A stretch of DNA of 64,000 nt from JAXMAF01 sp046350555 (GCA_046350555.1 JAXMAF010000014.1:62001-126000), one strand, 5' to 3'. Numbered from the stretch's first letter, positions 1 to 10,600 are shown. The notes: generated by a model from the letters alone, not told the origin. Translations and numbers: made by a program.

Positions 1-50
1 GTTCACCAAGGCGTGATGTTCGCCAAGGCGGGATGTTCACCAAGTCAGCC

Positions 51-78
51 GAGCCGGGCGCCGTGAGGCGCCCGGCTC
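51..78. terminator. GC-rich perfect hairpin
   Basis: A 12-base perfect inverted repeat (GAGCCGGGCGCC and its complement) encloses the 4-base loop GTGA. It lies just after short direct repeats of the type GTTCACCAAGGCG at the window edge. No T-tract follows on either strand, so Rho-independent termination is only one possibility; it could also be a mobile-element end. Confidence 0.3.
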
Positions 79-158
79 GTTGCATGCGCTTCGCCAGGCG
101 TCGCGGCCCGGTCGTCGAACTAGGTCCGGCCGGCGAGGTCGGTGCCGTGACTCGATCG

Positions 159-400
159 CTGAACGACCAGCCCGATTTCATCGCCATGGTCGACGACGGA
201 CGCGGCGCGGGCGATCCCCTGAACCTCGTCGTCGAGGTGTCGGGCGAGTCCAAGCGCGACAAGCAGGCCAAGGTCGCCGCGGCGCGGAACCTGTGGCTGC
301 CGTCGGTGAACGCTCTTGCCGCGACCGGCGCGAGCGTTGGTCGCTGGGGGTACGTCGAGGTGACCGATCCGTGGGATGCGGAGGGTACGATTCGCGCGTG
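159..400 (+). pseudogene. Remnant of a type III restriction endonuclease (Res) C-terminus
   Basis: The translation reads LNDQPDFIAMVDDGRG, then DPLNLVVEVSGE, LWLPSVNAL and GRWGYVEVTD. This matches my knowledge of the C-terminal tail of type III restriction subunits (D-F-I-x-x-V-D-D-G-R-G, I-V-E-x-K/S-G, W-V-P-x-x-N, G-R-W-x-F-x-E). Only about 80 residues survive. The helicase motifs are missing, and the upstream 30 codons are unrelated and include a hairpin. The frame runs on past 400 with no family resemblance. It is therefore a decayed fragment that cannot make an active endonuclease. Its position just before a HEPN/MNT pair suggests a former defence island. Confidence 0.6.
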
Positions 401-478
401 TGCGGCCGCGGGCGCCGCGAGTGCCGCGAATGTTCAGGCGCCTGCGGGCACGTGGTCTCTCGGCCGTCCATCTCCGCC

Positions 479-781
479 ATGTCAACCCTCCGCATCTACG
501 TTCCCCGCGACGAGATCGCCGACTTCTGCCGGCGGAACGGCATCCGTCGGCTGGCGATCTTCGGTTCGGCGATCCGCGACGACTTCACGCCGAAGAGCGA
601 TGTGGACGTGCTTGTCGAATTCGAACCAGGGCGGACGCCGGGCTTTGCGTTTGTCTCCCTTGAGCGCGAGCTGGGCACGCTGTTGCGTCGCCGCGTCGAC
701 CTGAACACGCCTCAGTCCTTGAGCAAATACTTCCGCGACGAAGTCCTGCGCGAAGCGGAGTCGATCTATGACGCGGCGTGA
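479..781 (+). CDS. mntA: MNT-type nucleotidyltransferase antitoxin
   Basis: A 100-residue minimal nucleotidyltransferase. The core motif is visible: GS at residues 29-30 (IFGSAIR) followed by SDVDVLVEF with acidic residues D41 and D43, the metal-binding pair of the family. In characterised HEPN/MNT pairs the MNT protein AMPylates the HEPN toxin and so neutralises it. The start ATG at 479 gives the usual family length; a longer upstream reading in the same frame is arginine-rich and unlike the family. The 3' end overlaps the HEPN gene by 14 bases, so the two are translationally coupled. Product assignment is firm; activity is inferred from motifs. Confidence 0.85.
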   Translation: MSTLRIYVPRDEIADFCRRNGIRRLAIFGSAIRDDFTPKSDVDVLVEFEPGRTPGFAFVSLERELGTLLRRRVDLNTPQSLSKYFRDEVLREAESIYDAA

Positions 782-1118
782 TCCGCTCGTCGCGGTTCGG
801 CACATGCTCGACTACGCCCGCGAGGCGGTGGCGATGGCGCACGACCGGAAGCGGGGCGATCTCGACACGGACCGGATGTTCGAGCTCGCATTGGTGCGGC
901 TGGTCGAGATCGTTGGTGAAGCGGCAACGCGGATCGACGCACCGACCCGCGCGAAGATTCCAGCACTGCCATGGCGCGATATCTGCGACACGCGGAATCG
1001 GATCATTCACGGGTACGACCAGGTCAACTTCGACGTGCTTTGGGAGATCGTGCAGGACGACCTGCCTCCATTGATTCTCGCCTTGTCGACGTTCCTCGAC
1101 GTTCAACCGCATCGCTGA
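768..1118 (+). CDS. hepT: HEPN-domain toxin (DUF86/HepT family)
   Basis: A 116-residue all-helical HEPN protein. The RX4-6H ribonuclease motif is present as R76-N-R-I-I-H81 followed by GY, the signature of HepT/DUF86 toxins. These cleave RNA and stop growth until modified by the partner MNT enzyme. It starts inside the antitoxin gene (14-base overlap), the canonical antitoxin-first arrangement seen here as mntA-hepT. The length is normal and no frameshift is seen. A remnant of a type III restriction gene lies immediately upstream and a possible methylase remnant downstream, so the pair may be the surviving piece of a larger defence locus. Confidence 0.85.
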   Translation: MTRRDPLVAVRHMLDYAREAVAMAHDRKRGDLDTDRMFELALVRLVEIVGEAATRIDAPTRAKIPALPWRDICDTRNRIIHGYDQVNFDVLWEIVQDDLPPLILALSTFLDVQPHR

Positions 1119-1131
1119 CCCGATTGCCCGC

Positions 1132-1305
1132 ATGCCCAAGAAGCCAGGCCCAACGCCGCGCGGTTCCAAGCCATCCACCAAGGCGAGCGGCTCGAAGCGC
1201 CAACCATCGACCACACCGCGCGCCAAGCTCGGCGCCACATCGAACCGCACCCTCGTCTCCAATGGCACCCCCGTCGCCGCCTTCAAACACCGCGAGACGC
1301 GGAAG
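1132..1305 (+). pseudogene. Possible remnant of a type III methyltransferase (Mod) N-terminus
   Basis: Starting 13 bases after hepT, an ATG opens a lysine/proline-rich stretch (MPKKPGPTPRGSK) that reaches AAFKHRETRKG. Type III Mod proteins that I recall often begin with a basic tail followed by K-H-x-x-x-R-x-N-I-P-T-E-E-L. Here the match stops at the R-K position and the frame turns into unrelated arginine-rich sequence. With the Res fragment at 159-400, this suggests a disrupted type III system around the HEPN/MNT pair. The match is short, so confidence is low; it may be a small unrelated ORF. Confidence 0.25.
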
Positions 1306-1355
1306 GGCCGTCGCCTTGGCGACACGACGGGAAGGGCTCGAAAACTCGCCGTCGG

Positions 1356-2711
1356 TCATCGAGCGCTGTCGCGCTCCGTCCCGCCAGCGCGGTCGCGCTG
1401 CACCCGCGCCGCCGCCGCCGCGCCGGCCCGTTGCGGGTAGTCGACCGGCATCGCCCACACTCCCCACAGGTCCGTCTCGACGAGCCCGCGCTCCGACGCT
1501 GGAAGGTCGAAGCGCAGGAGCATGATCAGGTCGGTCACGCCCCACGGATGCATGAACCAGCAGCGGTGACCCGTGATGTTGAAGCCGCGCTCTTCCTTGC
1601 CGTGCGACACGTCGACGATCTCGACGTTCGGAAGCGACTCCAGCAGCGCCTGCTCGTCGTCGCTCGCATGCCCCTGCTTGCCGGCGCGCGGTCCGCCGCC
1701 CATGAAGATCTCGGCCACGTCGAGGGCCTCGTCGTCATCGGTCACGGTGATCACCGGACGTTCCGCGATCGAAGCGATGGCGGGCAGCCGGTCGAGGAAG
1801 AGACCGAGCTCGACGTCGGGCATCTCGAAGACGACCGCACCGAGCCGGTAGCGCTCGCGCGCCCCCGGTCCGGCGGCCTCCGCGATCTCCGCCAGCGCCT
1901 GGCTCGTCACCCTTCCGCCGGCGCTCCAGCAGACGATGTTGATCCGGCTGGCGCTGGTGCCGTCGGCGAGCAGGTCGAGCAGCGCCGAAAGCGCCCCCGT
2001 CGAATCGCTCGCCCGGCGCACATCCTCGCCCAGCAGGTACGCGAAGATGTGGTCGTGCGTCGGCCATGAGAAGGCGATCGGCACGAAGCCGCGCCCGAGG
2101 AAGTGCTGGATCTCGGCGGTGAAGGCGCAAGCGTTGTAGAAGTCCACCTTCGCGCCGTGGATGTAGATCACGATCTCGTTCTGCGACGATTCCGCCAGCG
2201 CCTTGTTGACCGCCGCGAGGAACGCCGCGGTCTCCTGCGGCGGCGCCGGATCGACGTTCGGGCCGGGCGCCAACAGCGGTGTTCCGGCCAGTTCCCGCGC
2301 TCCCATCAGGCGGATCGTCGGCGGCTTGGGGCATGACGCGCTCGTGCTCACCTTGTAGAGCTCCTCCCAGGTGATGCTGTCGTCGCCCAGGCGCATCGAC
2401 GCCGAACCAAGATGCAGCCGCTCGCTCTCCACGTCGGTGTACCAGACGTCCTCGTCGTCGTCGAAGAGTTCGCGGTTGGTCGCGAAGAAGACATCCAGCT
2501 CCGGTGTTCGGCGCTCGGGCGGCAGGTCCGCGAACGGCTCGACACGACCGTCGACGTAGATCACCGGCGTGGCCATGATCTTCTCGGGAGAGACGCCGCA
2601 GGCGCTCAGCGCGAGCGCGGACACCATGGCGACGAGGCCTGCGCCGTGATACATCGCGGCTGCGGGAGTCCAGCGCCTCGGCAAGTGTGGGCGGATCGCG
2701 TGTTCAGTCAT
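1356..2711 (-). CDS. Lipoprotein alpha/beta hydrolase, DUF900-like
   Basis: A 451-residue exported lipoprotein. The signal region (HGAGLVAMVSALALSAC) ends in a lipobox. The mature part begins with a segment typical of DUF900-type esterases, V-F-F-A-T-N-R-E, and then has an alpha/beta hydrolase core: IVIYIHGAK (oxyanion strand), FSWPTHD, and the nucleophile elbow CWSAGGR, where the usual G-H/Y-S-x-G reads C-W-S-A-G. A late ITGHRCWF histidine could complete the triad. The likely role is an envelope esterase or lipase with unknown substrate. I chose the ATG at 2711 (an alternative is 2717) because sequence further upstream is derived from a palindromic repeat element. It is transcribed away from the kinase gene only across that repeat. 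Confidence 0.65.
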   Translation of the reverse strand: MTEHAIRPHLPRRWTPAAAMYHGAGLVAMVSALALSACGVSPEKIMATPVIYVDGRVEPFADLPPERRTPELDVFFATNRELFDDDEDVWYTDVESERLHLGSASMRLGDDSITWEELYKVSTSASCPKPPTIRLMGARELAGTPLLAPGPNVDPAPPQETAAFLAAVNKALAESSQNEIVIYIHGAKVDFYNACAFTAEIQHFLGRGFVPIAFSWPTHDHIFAYLLGEDVRRASDSTGALSALLDLLADGTSASRINIVCWSAGGRVTSQALAEIAEAAGPGARERYRLGAVVFEMPDVELGLFLDRLPAIASIAERPVITVTDDDEALDVAEIFMGGGPRAGKQGHASDDEQALLESLPNVEIVDVSHGKEERGFNITGHRCWFMHPWGVTDLIMLLRFDLPASERGLVETDLWGVWAMPVDYPQRAGAAAAARVQRDRAGGTERDSAR

Positions 2712-2861
2712 GCGCATCAGAACCGAGGCAACGGGGGACAACGAGACACGGAGATGGCTCCATTGTTGCAAGCGCCGGGCATCCACGGCGCGGGTTCCGA
2801 TTGCCCGACGGGTTCCGGCGGCGACTGGCCGATCACGCGGAGTCGTGCCGAGTCTTGGCTC

Positions 2862-2967
2862 ATGCGGATTCCAGTGGACCTCCATGCGTTCGACCCCTTG
2901 CCCACAGTGGCGTCTCACGGCGGAATTGGGTCATTGGTGGGGCGCGAGAATCAACTGGGACGCGCAT
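2862..2967 (+). repeat. Palindromic MITE-like element, family A, copy 1
   Basis: About 106 bases with imperfect terminal inverted repeats: ATGCGGATTCCAGT at the left and ACTGGGACGCGCAT at the right. The internal part (GACCTCCATGCGTTCGACCC, then GGCGCGAGAATCAACTGGGA) recurs at six other places in the window. The right end lies on the stop codon of the minus-strand kinase gene: the element's terminal base is the A of that TGA. No coding capacity of its own. Confidence 0.85.
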
Positions 2968-5900
2968 CACTCCCTGCCCCCGCGCAGCCGAGCCGCTCGT
3001 GCCCGCAGTGCTGCAACGTGCCCTGGGTCGGGCTGTGGTCCGCCTTCCTGCGCAAGCCGGTCGAGGTGGTATTCGAGGTTGCCCGCGATGCAGCGATCGG
3101 GCGCCCGGAGATCGATCAGGAAGAGCTGGCCACCCGCCTCGGGACGGGCGCTCTCGGCCTCGCCACCCGCGGCGAGCCAACGGCCGTCCGGACTGAACGC
3201 CAAGGCGAAGACGCCAAGCTCGAAGAGGTCGAGCGCCGCGAGCTCGTGGCCGGTCTCGGTGTCCCAGATGCGGACGTCCTTCGTCTCCGCCACGCCGCCA
3301 CCGGTGGCAAGGAGACGTCCAGCCGGATGGAACGCCGCGCACGAGGCGACGCCGGCGTGGGCGCCTATCTCTCGGACCAGTTCGATCCGTGCTGGCCTGC
3401 CTGCGACGACGCGCCACAGGCGAATCGTGCCATCGTCGTGCGTGGTGACGAAGCGATCTGTCGCCACCGGACTCGCTTCGATGGCTTGAATGGCGCTCAT
3501 GGCCACCGCGTCGCAGACGGGTTCGAGCGAATCCTCGTCAAGCACGTGCAATCCGTTGTGACGTGACCCTGCAAGCAAGAGCCGAGGGCCAGGCAGCCCT
3601 GCCAACGCGCGATATCCCTGGCGCAGCCGCGGCGCCGCGAGCTCCGCCTCGCGCATCGTCGTCCCCGACACCGGATCGAACTCGATCAGGTGGCCGGCGC
3701 CGCTCAGTGCCCACAGTCGAGGCCGGTCGGTGCCGCCCGATTGGGCGACGAGGCCGCAGAACCAACGTTCGGGGCCCGAGGTCAACGTCGAGAGGACCCC
3801 GTCACCGACCTTCACGACCTCCGCGTTGTTCCAGCCGAGCTCGTGGCTGCCGAGGAACATCGCGCCATCCACGAGCGCCATCCGCGTGATGCCGCCCTGG
3901 GAGGCTCGCGGGACGACGACCTCCGCGGTGCCATCCGCCACGGCGTATCGGCGCGCCGAGCCGTCCATCGCCGCGCTGCGCAGGAACCTGCCGTCGGGCT
4001 CGAACTCAAGATCGAAGATCGTGGCGAAGCCATTCGTCGTCGGCTCGGCCGGATGCGGCAGACGACGGACCATCGGCGAAGCCAGGTCCATCACCGCCAT
4101 TCGACCTCCGTCGCTCAAGGCCATCGCCAGATGTCGTTGGTCCGGCGACAGCGCCGGATAGTCGCCCGTGACCCCGGGAATCCAACGAACGTCGATCGCC
4201 GGACGGGTCACGTCACCGATCCCGATCTGATGACGGGTTCCGGTGACGGCATAGCGCGTGCCCGTGGGCTCTGGGTTGATGGTGTCGATGCTCCACGCCG
4301 GGCTGGCGAGCGGCATGGGGTTCCTCTCGAACGAGCCCCGCCAATCGCCGGTGAAATCCAGCACGGCACAGCGATCGAACGCCCACGCGACGAGCTCCTT
4401 CTCCTTTCCCCGCGAGCCGATTCGAACGAAGCGCGGTTCATCGTTCGACGTCCGTCGAAGGAGCAGCTCGCCGGTGCGGGCGTCGACGACAATGAGGCTG
4501 CCGTCGATCGCGCTTGCCGCGACGAAGTCGCCGCTGCGGTCGATGGCGAGCGAGGTCAGCGCTCCTGGCAGCTCGTGCATGGCGAGGAACCGCGCCGGCC
4601 ACTGGGCGTCGTCCCACAGGTCGATGCGCCACGATCCGTCGGGTCGCTCGATGGCGCCGGCGAGCCGAGCGCCGCTGGCGCATGCGCGGCGCACGTTGTC
4701 CCGATCGATGACCGTCGACCTTCCCTCCCGCGGATCGACGAGCAATGCCGGGCCCGATGCGGTCGAGACGACCACACCTGCTGGCGTTGCCTCCGTGATC
4801 GTCCAAGGGGGGTTTTCGGCCGCCGGCAACTCCGTCTCGCGATCGATCCTGCCGCTGCGCCAATCCCACCACTGGAGCTTTCGTCCCGCGATCGTGAAGA
4901 CATGGTCGCCCGACTCGTCGAAGAACCGCAAGGACCGGTCGGTGACAGGTGACGATGCGACGATCGGGGTGCGCGCATACATGTCCCAGAGCGCCCAGTA
5001 CGCAGGGCTCGTCGGCGGCGCGTCGATCGCCTCGTCCGCCCCGATCTCCGTGGTCGCCCACATCGCTCCTGGCCCTTCGATCGCCGCGTCGACCAACGGC
5101 GCCTCGGGTCTGAGGAACGCGTTCCAGGCCAGACGCTCCCCCACCGTGAAGTTGTCGCGACCCGTCGAACGCGCCTCGGCCATTACGACGAAGTGCGATT
5201 CCCTCGTCCGCGCATCGCGCACGGCTGCCGCGAGTTCGGCGCGGACGGCCGCGACGCGCTCCATGGCGCCGAGGACGACGATGCTCGCCAGGACCAATCC
5301 CGCCAGCGCCACGATCACAAGCGCTGTTCGATATCGCCAAGCCGTCTTGCGCAGGACGTACCACGTGCTGTCGCGCCGCGCCTCGATCGGCTCGCCGGCG
5401 AGGTAGTGGTCGATGTCGTCGCGCAGGGCGGCGGCGCTCTGGTAGCGCCGTGCCGGCTCCTTGGCCATCGCCTTGAGGACGATCGTCGCGACCTCGTCGT
5501 CCACCCACGGCGCATCCGGGTCGCGGCTGCGCCGGGTCGGCGCCTCCGGCTCGGCCGACTCGATGTTGCGGATGGTCCGGGCCATCGGCCCGTCGACCTC
5601 GTAGGGCATCCTGCCGCTGACGAGCTCGTACAGGATCACGCCCAGGGAGTAGATGTCGGTGCGCGTGTCGCCCCTGGACAGGTCGCCCGAGACCTGCTCG
5701 GGCGATGCGTAGGCGAGCGTGCCCGTGAACTCGCCGGTGTGTGTCAACCGTGTACGCTGCTCCGGTCCGATATCGCGCGCGATGCCGAAGTCGAGGACAT
5801 GCGGTTCGCCGTCGACGTCGACGAGGATGTTCGCCGGCTTGAGGTCGCGGTGAACGATCGAGTGCTGGTGGGCGCACAGCACCGCGTCGCACACCTTGGA

Positions 5901-6492
5901 CATGACGCCGAGCCGTTCGCGCAGGGCGAGGCGGCGCGCGTCGCGTCCGCGGGCCGCGTCGAGTCCGCGCGACCAGCGGTCCAGCGTGACGCCGTCGATG
6001 TACTCCATCACCAGCCCATAGCGGCCGTCGCCGATGGCGCCGCTGTCGTGGACCGTCACGATGTTGGGATGGCGCAATCCGCAGCGATGCGGATCTCGCG
6101 CTCGAAGCGTTCCTTCTGGCGGGTCGTCGCGCCGTGCCAGCCCGGAGAGCATCTTGATCGCGACGGTCCGGCGGGTGCGCGTCTGCACGGGCGCGATAGA
6201 CCACGCCCCGGCCGCCGCGGTGGATCTCCTCCTGGATCTCGTAGCCGGCGACGAGGTCGGGGGCGACGCGATCCCGCGATCGCTCGATCGCCGTCGCCGG
6301 ATCGTCGGTGTTGCGCCCCGCCAGCGCCGATCGGACGGCGTCGAGCAACCGGTCGTTGGCCCGCGCCTGCTCGACCGACAGGCGACACATGGCGCACGAC
6401 CCGACGTGCGCCGCGATCGCCTGATCGACGCAGGTGCCGGCCGCGAACCCCTCCAGCACCCTCGGCGGCGGACATGTCCCCGGAATTGTCAC
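2967..6492 (-). CDS. Serine/threonine protein kinase with WD40-like repeats (frameshifted as read)
   Basis: Starts with GTG one base after the sigma-factor stop codon. The N-terminus has an H-x3-C-x2-C motif (HVGSCAMC), like an anti-sigma zinc-binding domain, then the glycine loop EEIHRGGRGVVYRA. The catalytic core follows: VAIK, IVHRDLKPANILV, LDFGIARD, ASPEQ. A transmembrane segment (ALVIVALAGLVLASIVVLGAM) leads into a long beta-propeller-like region with F-S-P-D-G-R-W-L-A-type repeats. The reading frame changes near 6188, near 6131 and near 6083, where the expected pieces VQTRTRRTVAIK, RQKERFEREIRIAA and LRHPNIV lie in different frames. As sequenced the kinase cannot be made in full; indel error or decay are both possible. 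Likely partner of the adjacent sigma factor. Confidence 0.75.
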
Positions 6493-6493
6493 C

Positions 6494-7093
6494 TCATGCC
6501 TCCTCCCGCCATGCGGCGCTCAATTCGTCGGCGATCTCGCGCAGCCGCCCCGTCACGCGGTTCTTGGCCGTGTAGACATCGTCCACCGTCATGCCGCACT
6601 CGCGGGCGACCTCATCAGCGGGGACGCCGCGGATGGCGAAGAGCTCGAAGGCCTGCAGCGTCGATTCCGCCGTCCGGCCTTGGCGAAGCACCTCCATCGC
6701 GCGGACCAGGATCAAGCGCCGCTGCTCCTCCTCCCACATCGTGGCGAGTCGCTCCGGGTCGCTCAGGTCGACCGGCGCCGAATCGGCCCGTCGGCCATCG
6801 GCCCGTCCGAGGGCCGCCCGCCGGTGGGTGATCCGGTGCTGCGCAATCGAGATGATCCACGAGCTCAGCCGTCCGCGCGAGCGCTCGTACTTGCCCTCGC
6901 GGTACGAGCGGACGAATTCGATGAGGGTCTCCTGGGCGACGTCCTCCGCCTCGCCGCCATTCAGCCCAAGCCGCATGGCCAAGCCCGTCAGGAGGGGGCG
7001 GAACCGGGCGTCGAACTCGCGCCAGACCTGCTCTTCGGCGGGATCCTTCAGCAGCCTGAGCAGCACGGTCGTGGTCGTGTGAGCGGTGCTCAC
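6494..7093 (-). CDS. ECF-type RNA polymerase sigma factor
   Basis: A 199-residue sigma-70 family protein. Region 2 is clear: AEDVAQETLIEFVRSY and LSSWIISIAQHRITHRRA, the -10 recognition and core-binding helices. The C-terminal region 4 helix-turn-helix reads IRGVPADEVARECGMTVDDVYTAKNRV. I chose the GTG at 7093 (VSTAHTTTTVLLRLL) because upstream codons come from a low-complexity GGCGGGC repeat. The kinase gene begins one base after its stop, so both are one operon. The planctomycete pattern of sigma factor plus membrane kinase suggests a signalling pair, with the kinase's zinc-finger-like head possibly acting as anti-sigma; that part is inference. Confidence 0.85.
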   Translation of the reverse strand: MSTAHTTTTVLLRLLKDPAEEQVWREFDARFRPLLTGLAMRLGLNGGEAEDVAQETLIEFVRSYREGKYERSRGRLSSWIISIAQHRITHRRAALGRADGRRADSAPVDLSDPERLATMWEEEQRRLILVRAMEVLRQGRTAESTLQAFELFAIRGVPADEVARECGMTVDDVYTAKNRVTGRLREIADELSAAWREEA

Positions 7094-7154
7094 GGTGTCT
7101 CCAGGGGCGACTTTCCGGCGGTGGCTCGGTTCGATCGGATGGCGTGCCCACGTT

Positions 7155-7263
7155 CGGGCGGCGGGCGGCGGGCGGCGGGCGGCGGGCAGGCAGCGGGCGG
7201 CGGGCGGCGGGCGGCGGGCGGCGGCGGCGGGCGGCGGGCGGCGGGCGGCGGGCGGCGGGCGGC
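7155..7263. repeat. GGCGGGC tandem repeat tract
   Basis: About 110 bases made almost only of GGGCGGC/GGCGGGC units, with a few interruptions (a GGCAGGCAGC near 7182 and a GGCGGCGGC slip near 7220). It sits 60 bases upstream of the sigma-factor start on the minus strand and ahead of the secreted-protein gene on the plus strand. It encodes only Pro/Ala/Arg repeats in any frame. Length variation could affect either promoter. Apart from this repeat, 7094-7541 shows no gene. Confidence 0.9.
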
Positions 7264-7541
7264 AAGCATTGTCGCAGAGTCCTGGGGTGCAGGCGATTGC
7301 TCTTTTTCGCGAAATCCGCGCACGGAAGTGCCAGATCGAGCCGCGCAGCGACAACTCATGGGTGTGACCTGAGCTTTGGGGGCCGGCGAAAGCTCGCCCG
7401 TCGACTCAGATCACGTTCGGGCGGTCTGACTCGTGTTCGAGCCTCTCGTGGGAGTCGAGCCTGGTCTACATCGCCGGAACCGCGCGCGGCAGCGTGCCGG
7501 GAGGACTGCAATGCTTGCCAGCACTGGTCGGGGGCCAACTC

Positions 7542-7645
7542 ATATGGATTCCAGTAGACCTCCATGCGTTCGACCCCTTGCCCACAGCGGCGCCTCGCGG
7601 CGGAATCGGGTTGGGCGGGGCGCGAGAATCAACTGGGACGCGTAT
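7542..7645 (+). repeat. Palindromic MITE-like element, family A, copy 2
   Basis: Same element as at 2862-2967, with ends ATATGGATTCCAGT and ACTGGGACGCGTAT. It is in frame with, and supplies the only nearby ATG for, the downstream large secreted protein. Confidence 0.85.
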
Positions 7646-10600
7646 CAGGGCGTTGCGTGCAGCTCATCACACGAAGACTCAGCGGCCGAACTTGCTCGAC
7701 CGACCAGGCGGCTCGCGCTCGGATCCGCCTGCCGCCGCGGCGTAGGCCGGGTGCTGGCGACGGCGCTCGTCGTAATCGGAATTGCTGGCGGCGCATCGGC
7801 TGGTTTCATTGCCTACGAAGGTTTCAACTACTCGCCGGCGGGCAACAACCTCGACTCCTACACCCCGGGAGGATTCGGGTGGTCAGGTCCATGGACCGGT
7901 GCATCCAAGTGGGTGGTGCAGGCGCCTGGATCGTCGTATACGAGTGGTGGGCTTGTGCTGGACGCCGTTGGCAACCGGATCGCAGACAACCTGGCTGACC
8001 AAGGCCGAACACTCAACCTTCCCTGCGGACCGCTGGGCGACACGCAAAGCACGCTCTGGGTCAGTATGCTGGTTCAGCAGACTTCGGGCGGCACCGGGTC
8101 GAACTGGGTCGGCATCCAGCTCCCCTGCACGGGTCCCAACGCGTTCCTGTTCTTCGGCAAGCCGTTCAGCGAGTCGACCTGGGGCATCGACGGCGCGACC
8201 ACTCACAAGGTGTCGGCCGTGTCGAGCAGCACGCTTGCGTTCCTCGTGATGCGCGTGGACTTCAAGGCGGGGCCCGACGATGTCTACATGTGGGTCAATC
8301 CTCCCCTTGGCAGCGAGCCGTCGATCGCCACCGCGAACGTCAGTGCGCTCGCGTACGGCGACTTCAAGGGCATCACGTCGGTGAAGGTCCAGATTGGAAC
8401 AAATGGCGGCGCGATCACGGGCACGCTCGATGAGGTGCGGTTGGGAACGACATACGAGTACGTCGCGCCGACGAACCTGAGCGGCGACTGCGACATGGAC
8501 GGAATCCCGAACCTTCTCGAGTCCGATCCATACTGCTGCTGGTGCTTGTGCCCGATGGACCAGTTCTGTTGCGCGGTGCAATGGGATGCAATCTGCGCCG
8601 CCTTGGCGGCGCAGATTTGCGACAGGGATTGCAACGGCAACGGACAGCTCGACACCGCCGACATCTACTTCGGGGTCAGCGCCGATTGCAACAAAAATTG
8701 CATTCCGGACGAGTGCGAGTTCATTCAGCCGATTTGTGATGTCGGCGATACACCGGAAGGCGAACCATGCGCCGCCGGCAGCGCCGACACCGTCAATGGC
8801 GGTTGCAACTCCACACCTCCCGTCTTTGGCTCCATCGGCTGCTGCGAGTCGATCTGCGGGACGGTTTGGGCCGCAGGCGACGCTCGCGACACCGATTGGT
8901 ACCAATTTGTTCTTAACAGCCAGAGCACGGTCACGATCACGGCGTTGACCAATTTCAACTACGTGCTCGGCATTGTCGCCACGACGAACGGCAACCCGGT
9001 GAGCTGCGGGGAGCACTTGGTCTTGAATCCAGGTGTGACGGCAAGCGCTTATTCGTCGCCACCCGTCACCACCACCCTTGCTCCGGGCACCTACTGGATC
9101 TTCATCGCTCCTGACGCCTTCGACGGCTATCAATGCTGCGGCTGTACCTCCTCGTACAAGCTGACCCTCGAGTGCCCGCCGCAAAGTCCACCCGCGGGCG
9201 TCCTCGCGACACCGTCGACGATCTGCGCCGGTGCATCAAGCACGTTGACGGGCACCGTCGGTGCCCATGAAACGCTCGTGTGGCACACAGGTTCGTGCAA
9301 CGGTCCGATTGCCGGCACGGGATCGCCACTTGTCGTCAGCCCGGCGTCGACAACGGCCTACTACGCGGCCGCGACGAACTGCGCAGGCGCGTCGTCGTGC
9401 GTGCCGGTGACGGTGACGGTGAACCAGCTTCCTTCCACGCCCAGCCCGGCGGCGACTCCGTCCACGATCTGCGCCGGACAGTCGAGCACGCTCAGTGTCA
9501 CCCCCGTCGCGGGGACGACGTTCGCCTGGTTCACCGGCTCGTGCGGCGGGACGTCCGCCGGCAACGGACCGTCGATCGCCGTCAACCCGGCGACGACCAC
9601 GACGTACTACGTGCAGGCGACGAACTCCTGCGGTTCCTCGGCGTGCGGCACCGTCACGGTCACGGTCAACCAACCTCTGACTTGGTACCAAGACCAGGAC
9701 AATGACGGCTATGGCGATCCCAACTCGACCACGACTGCATGCACGCCGCCTCCCGGCTTTGTCAGCAACAACGGGGACTGCGACGACACCAACGGTGCAA
9801 TCAATCCCGCAGCGCCGGAGATCGCCTGCAACTTGCTTGACGACAACTGCAACGGCCTCACCGACGAACCCGCCACCACCTGCATGTTGATCCCCACGAC
9901 GGGCGGGATGACAGGATACAACTTCCACACCAAGGGGCTGGGCAGCGCCAGCTACTACGCGTGGATGATCACCGACGGGAACTTGAGCAGCCAGAACCCA
10001 TATGGGGTCGTGCTCTTCCAGAATCTGAACGTCCAGAGTCCCGCGGTAAACAGCAGCGCGAAGGATGTTGCCGACCAACTGCAGACGAGTATCTACAACG
10101 CGGCGCTTGCCGCCATGTGCGATGTCAAGATCGGGTCTATAAGCAGCTGCTCGTGCTGCCAGGTGCTGTTCAACCCACCCTATCCGCCCGGAACCATTCC
10201 GCCCGTTGGCGAGATCGCGAGTGCCAAGCCCGTTGCTGGGACGACGGATGAGGCCACCTTCACGATTCGTCTGCGTCTGCCAAGCTGGAAGCTCTGGGTC
10301 TGGACGCTGCCAGATCCGCCGAATCCGCCGTGTACAATATTGCCGACGTGTCTTCCGTCTTCCTGCCTGACGGGCTGCCCGTGCGATGTGATGCCAATGC
10401 CGGCGCCTGCATGCGAGTTCAACCCGACGATTCAGCAGATTCCCTTCGCCGGCTTCGACTGCAACGACAACGGCGACGACGACGGCATCGACATCTTTGT
10501 CGGAGTCAGCCTCGACCTCAACGGCGACGGCATCCCAGACGAGTGCGATAGCTGCGTCGGCGACCTCAACGGCGACGGTGTCGTCGACGGCGCCGACCTC

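Noticed and set aside
7155..7263. Possible CRISPR-like array
   Set aside because: The units are short, adjacent and without spacers, so it is a simple tandem repeat.
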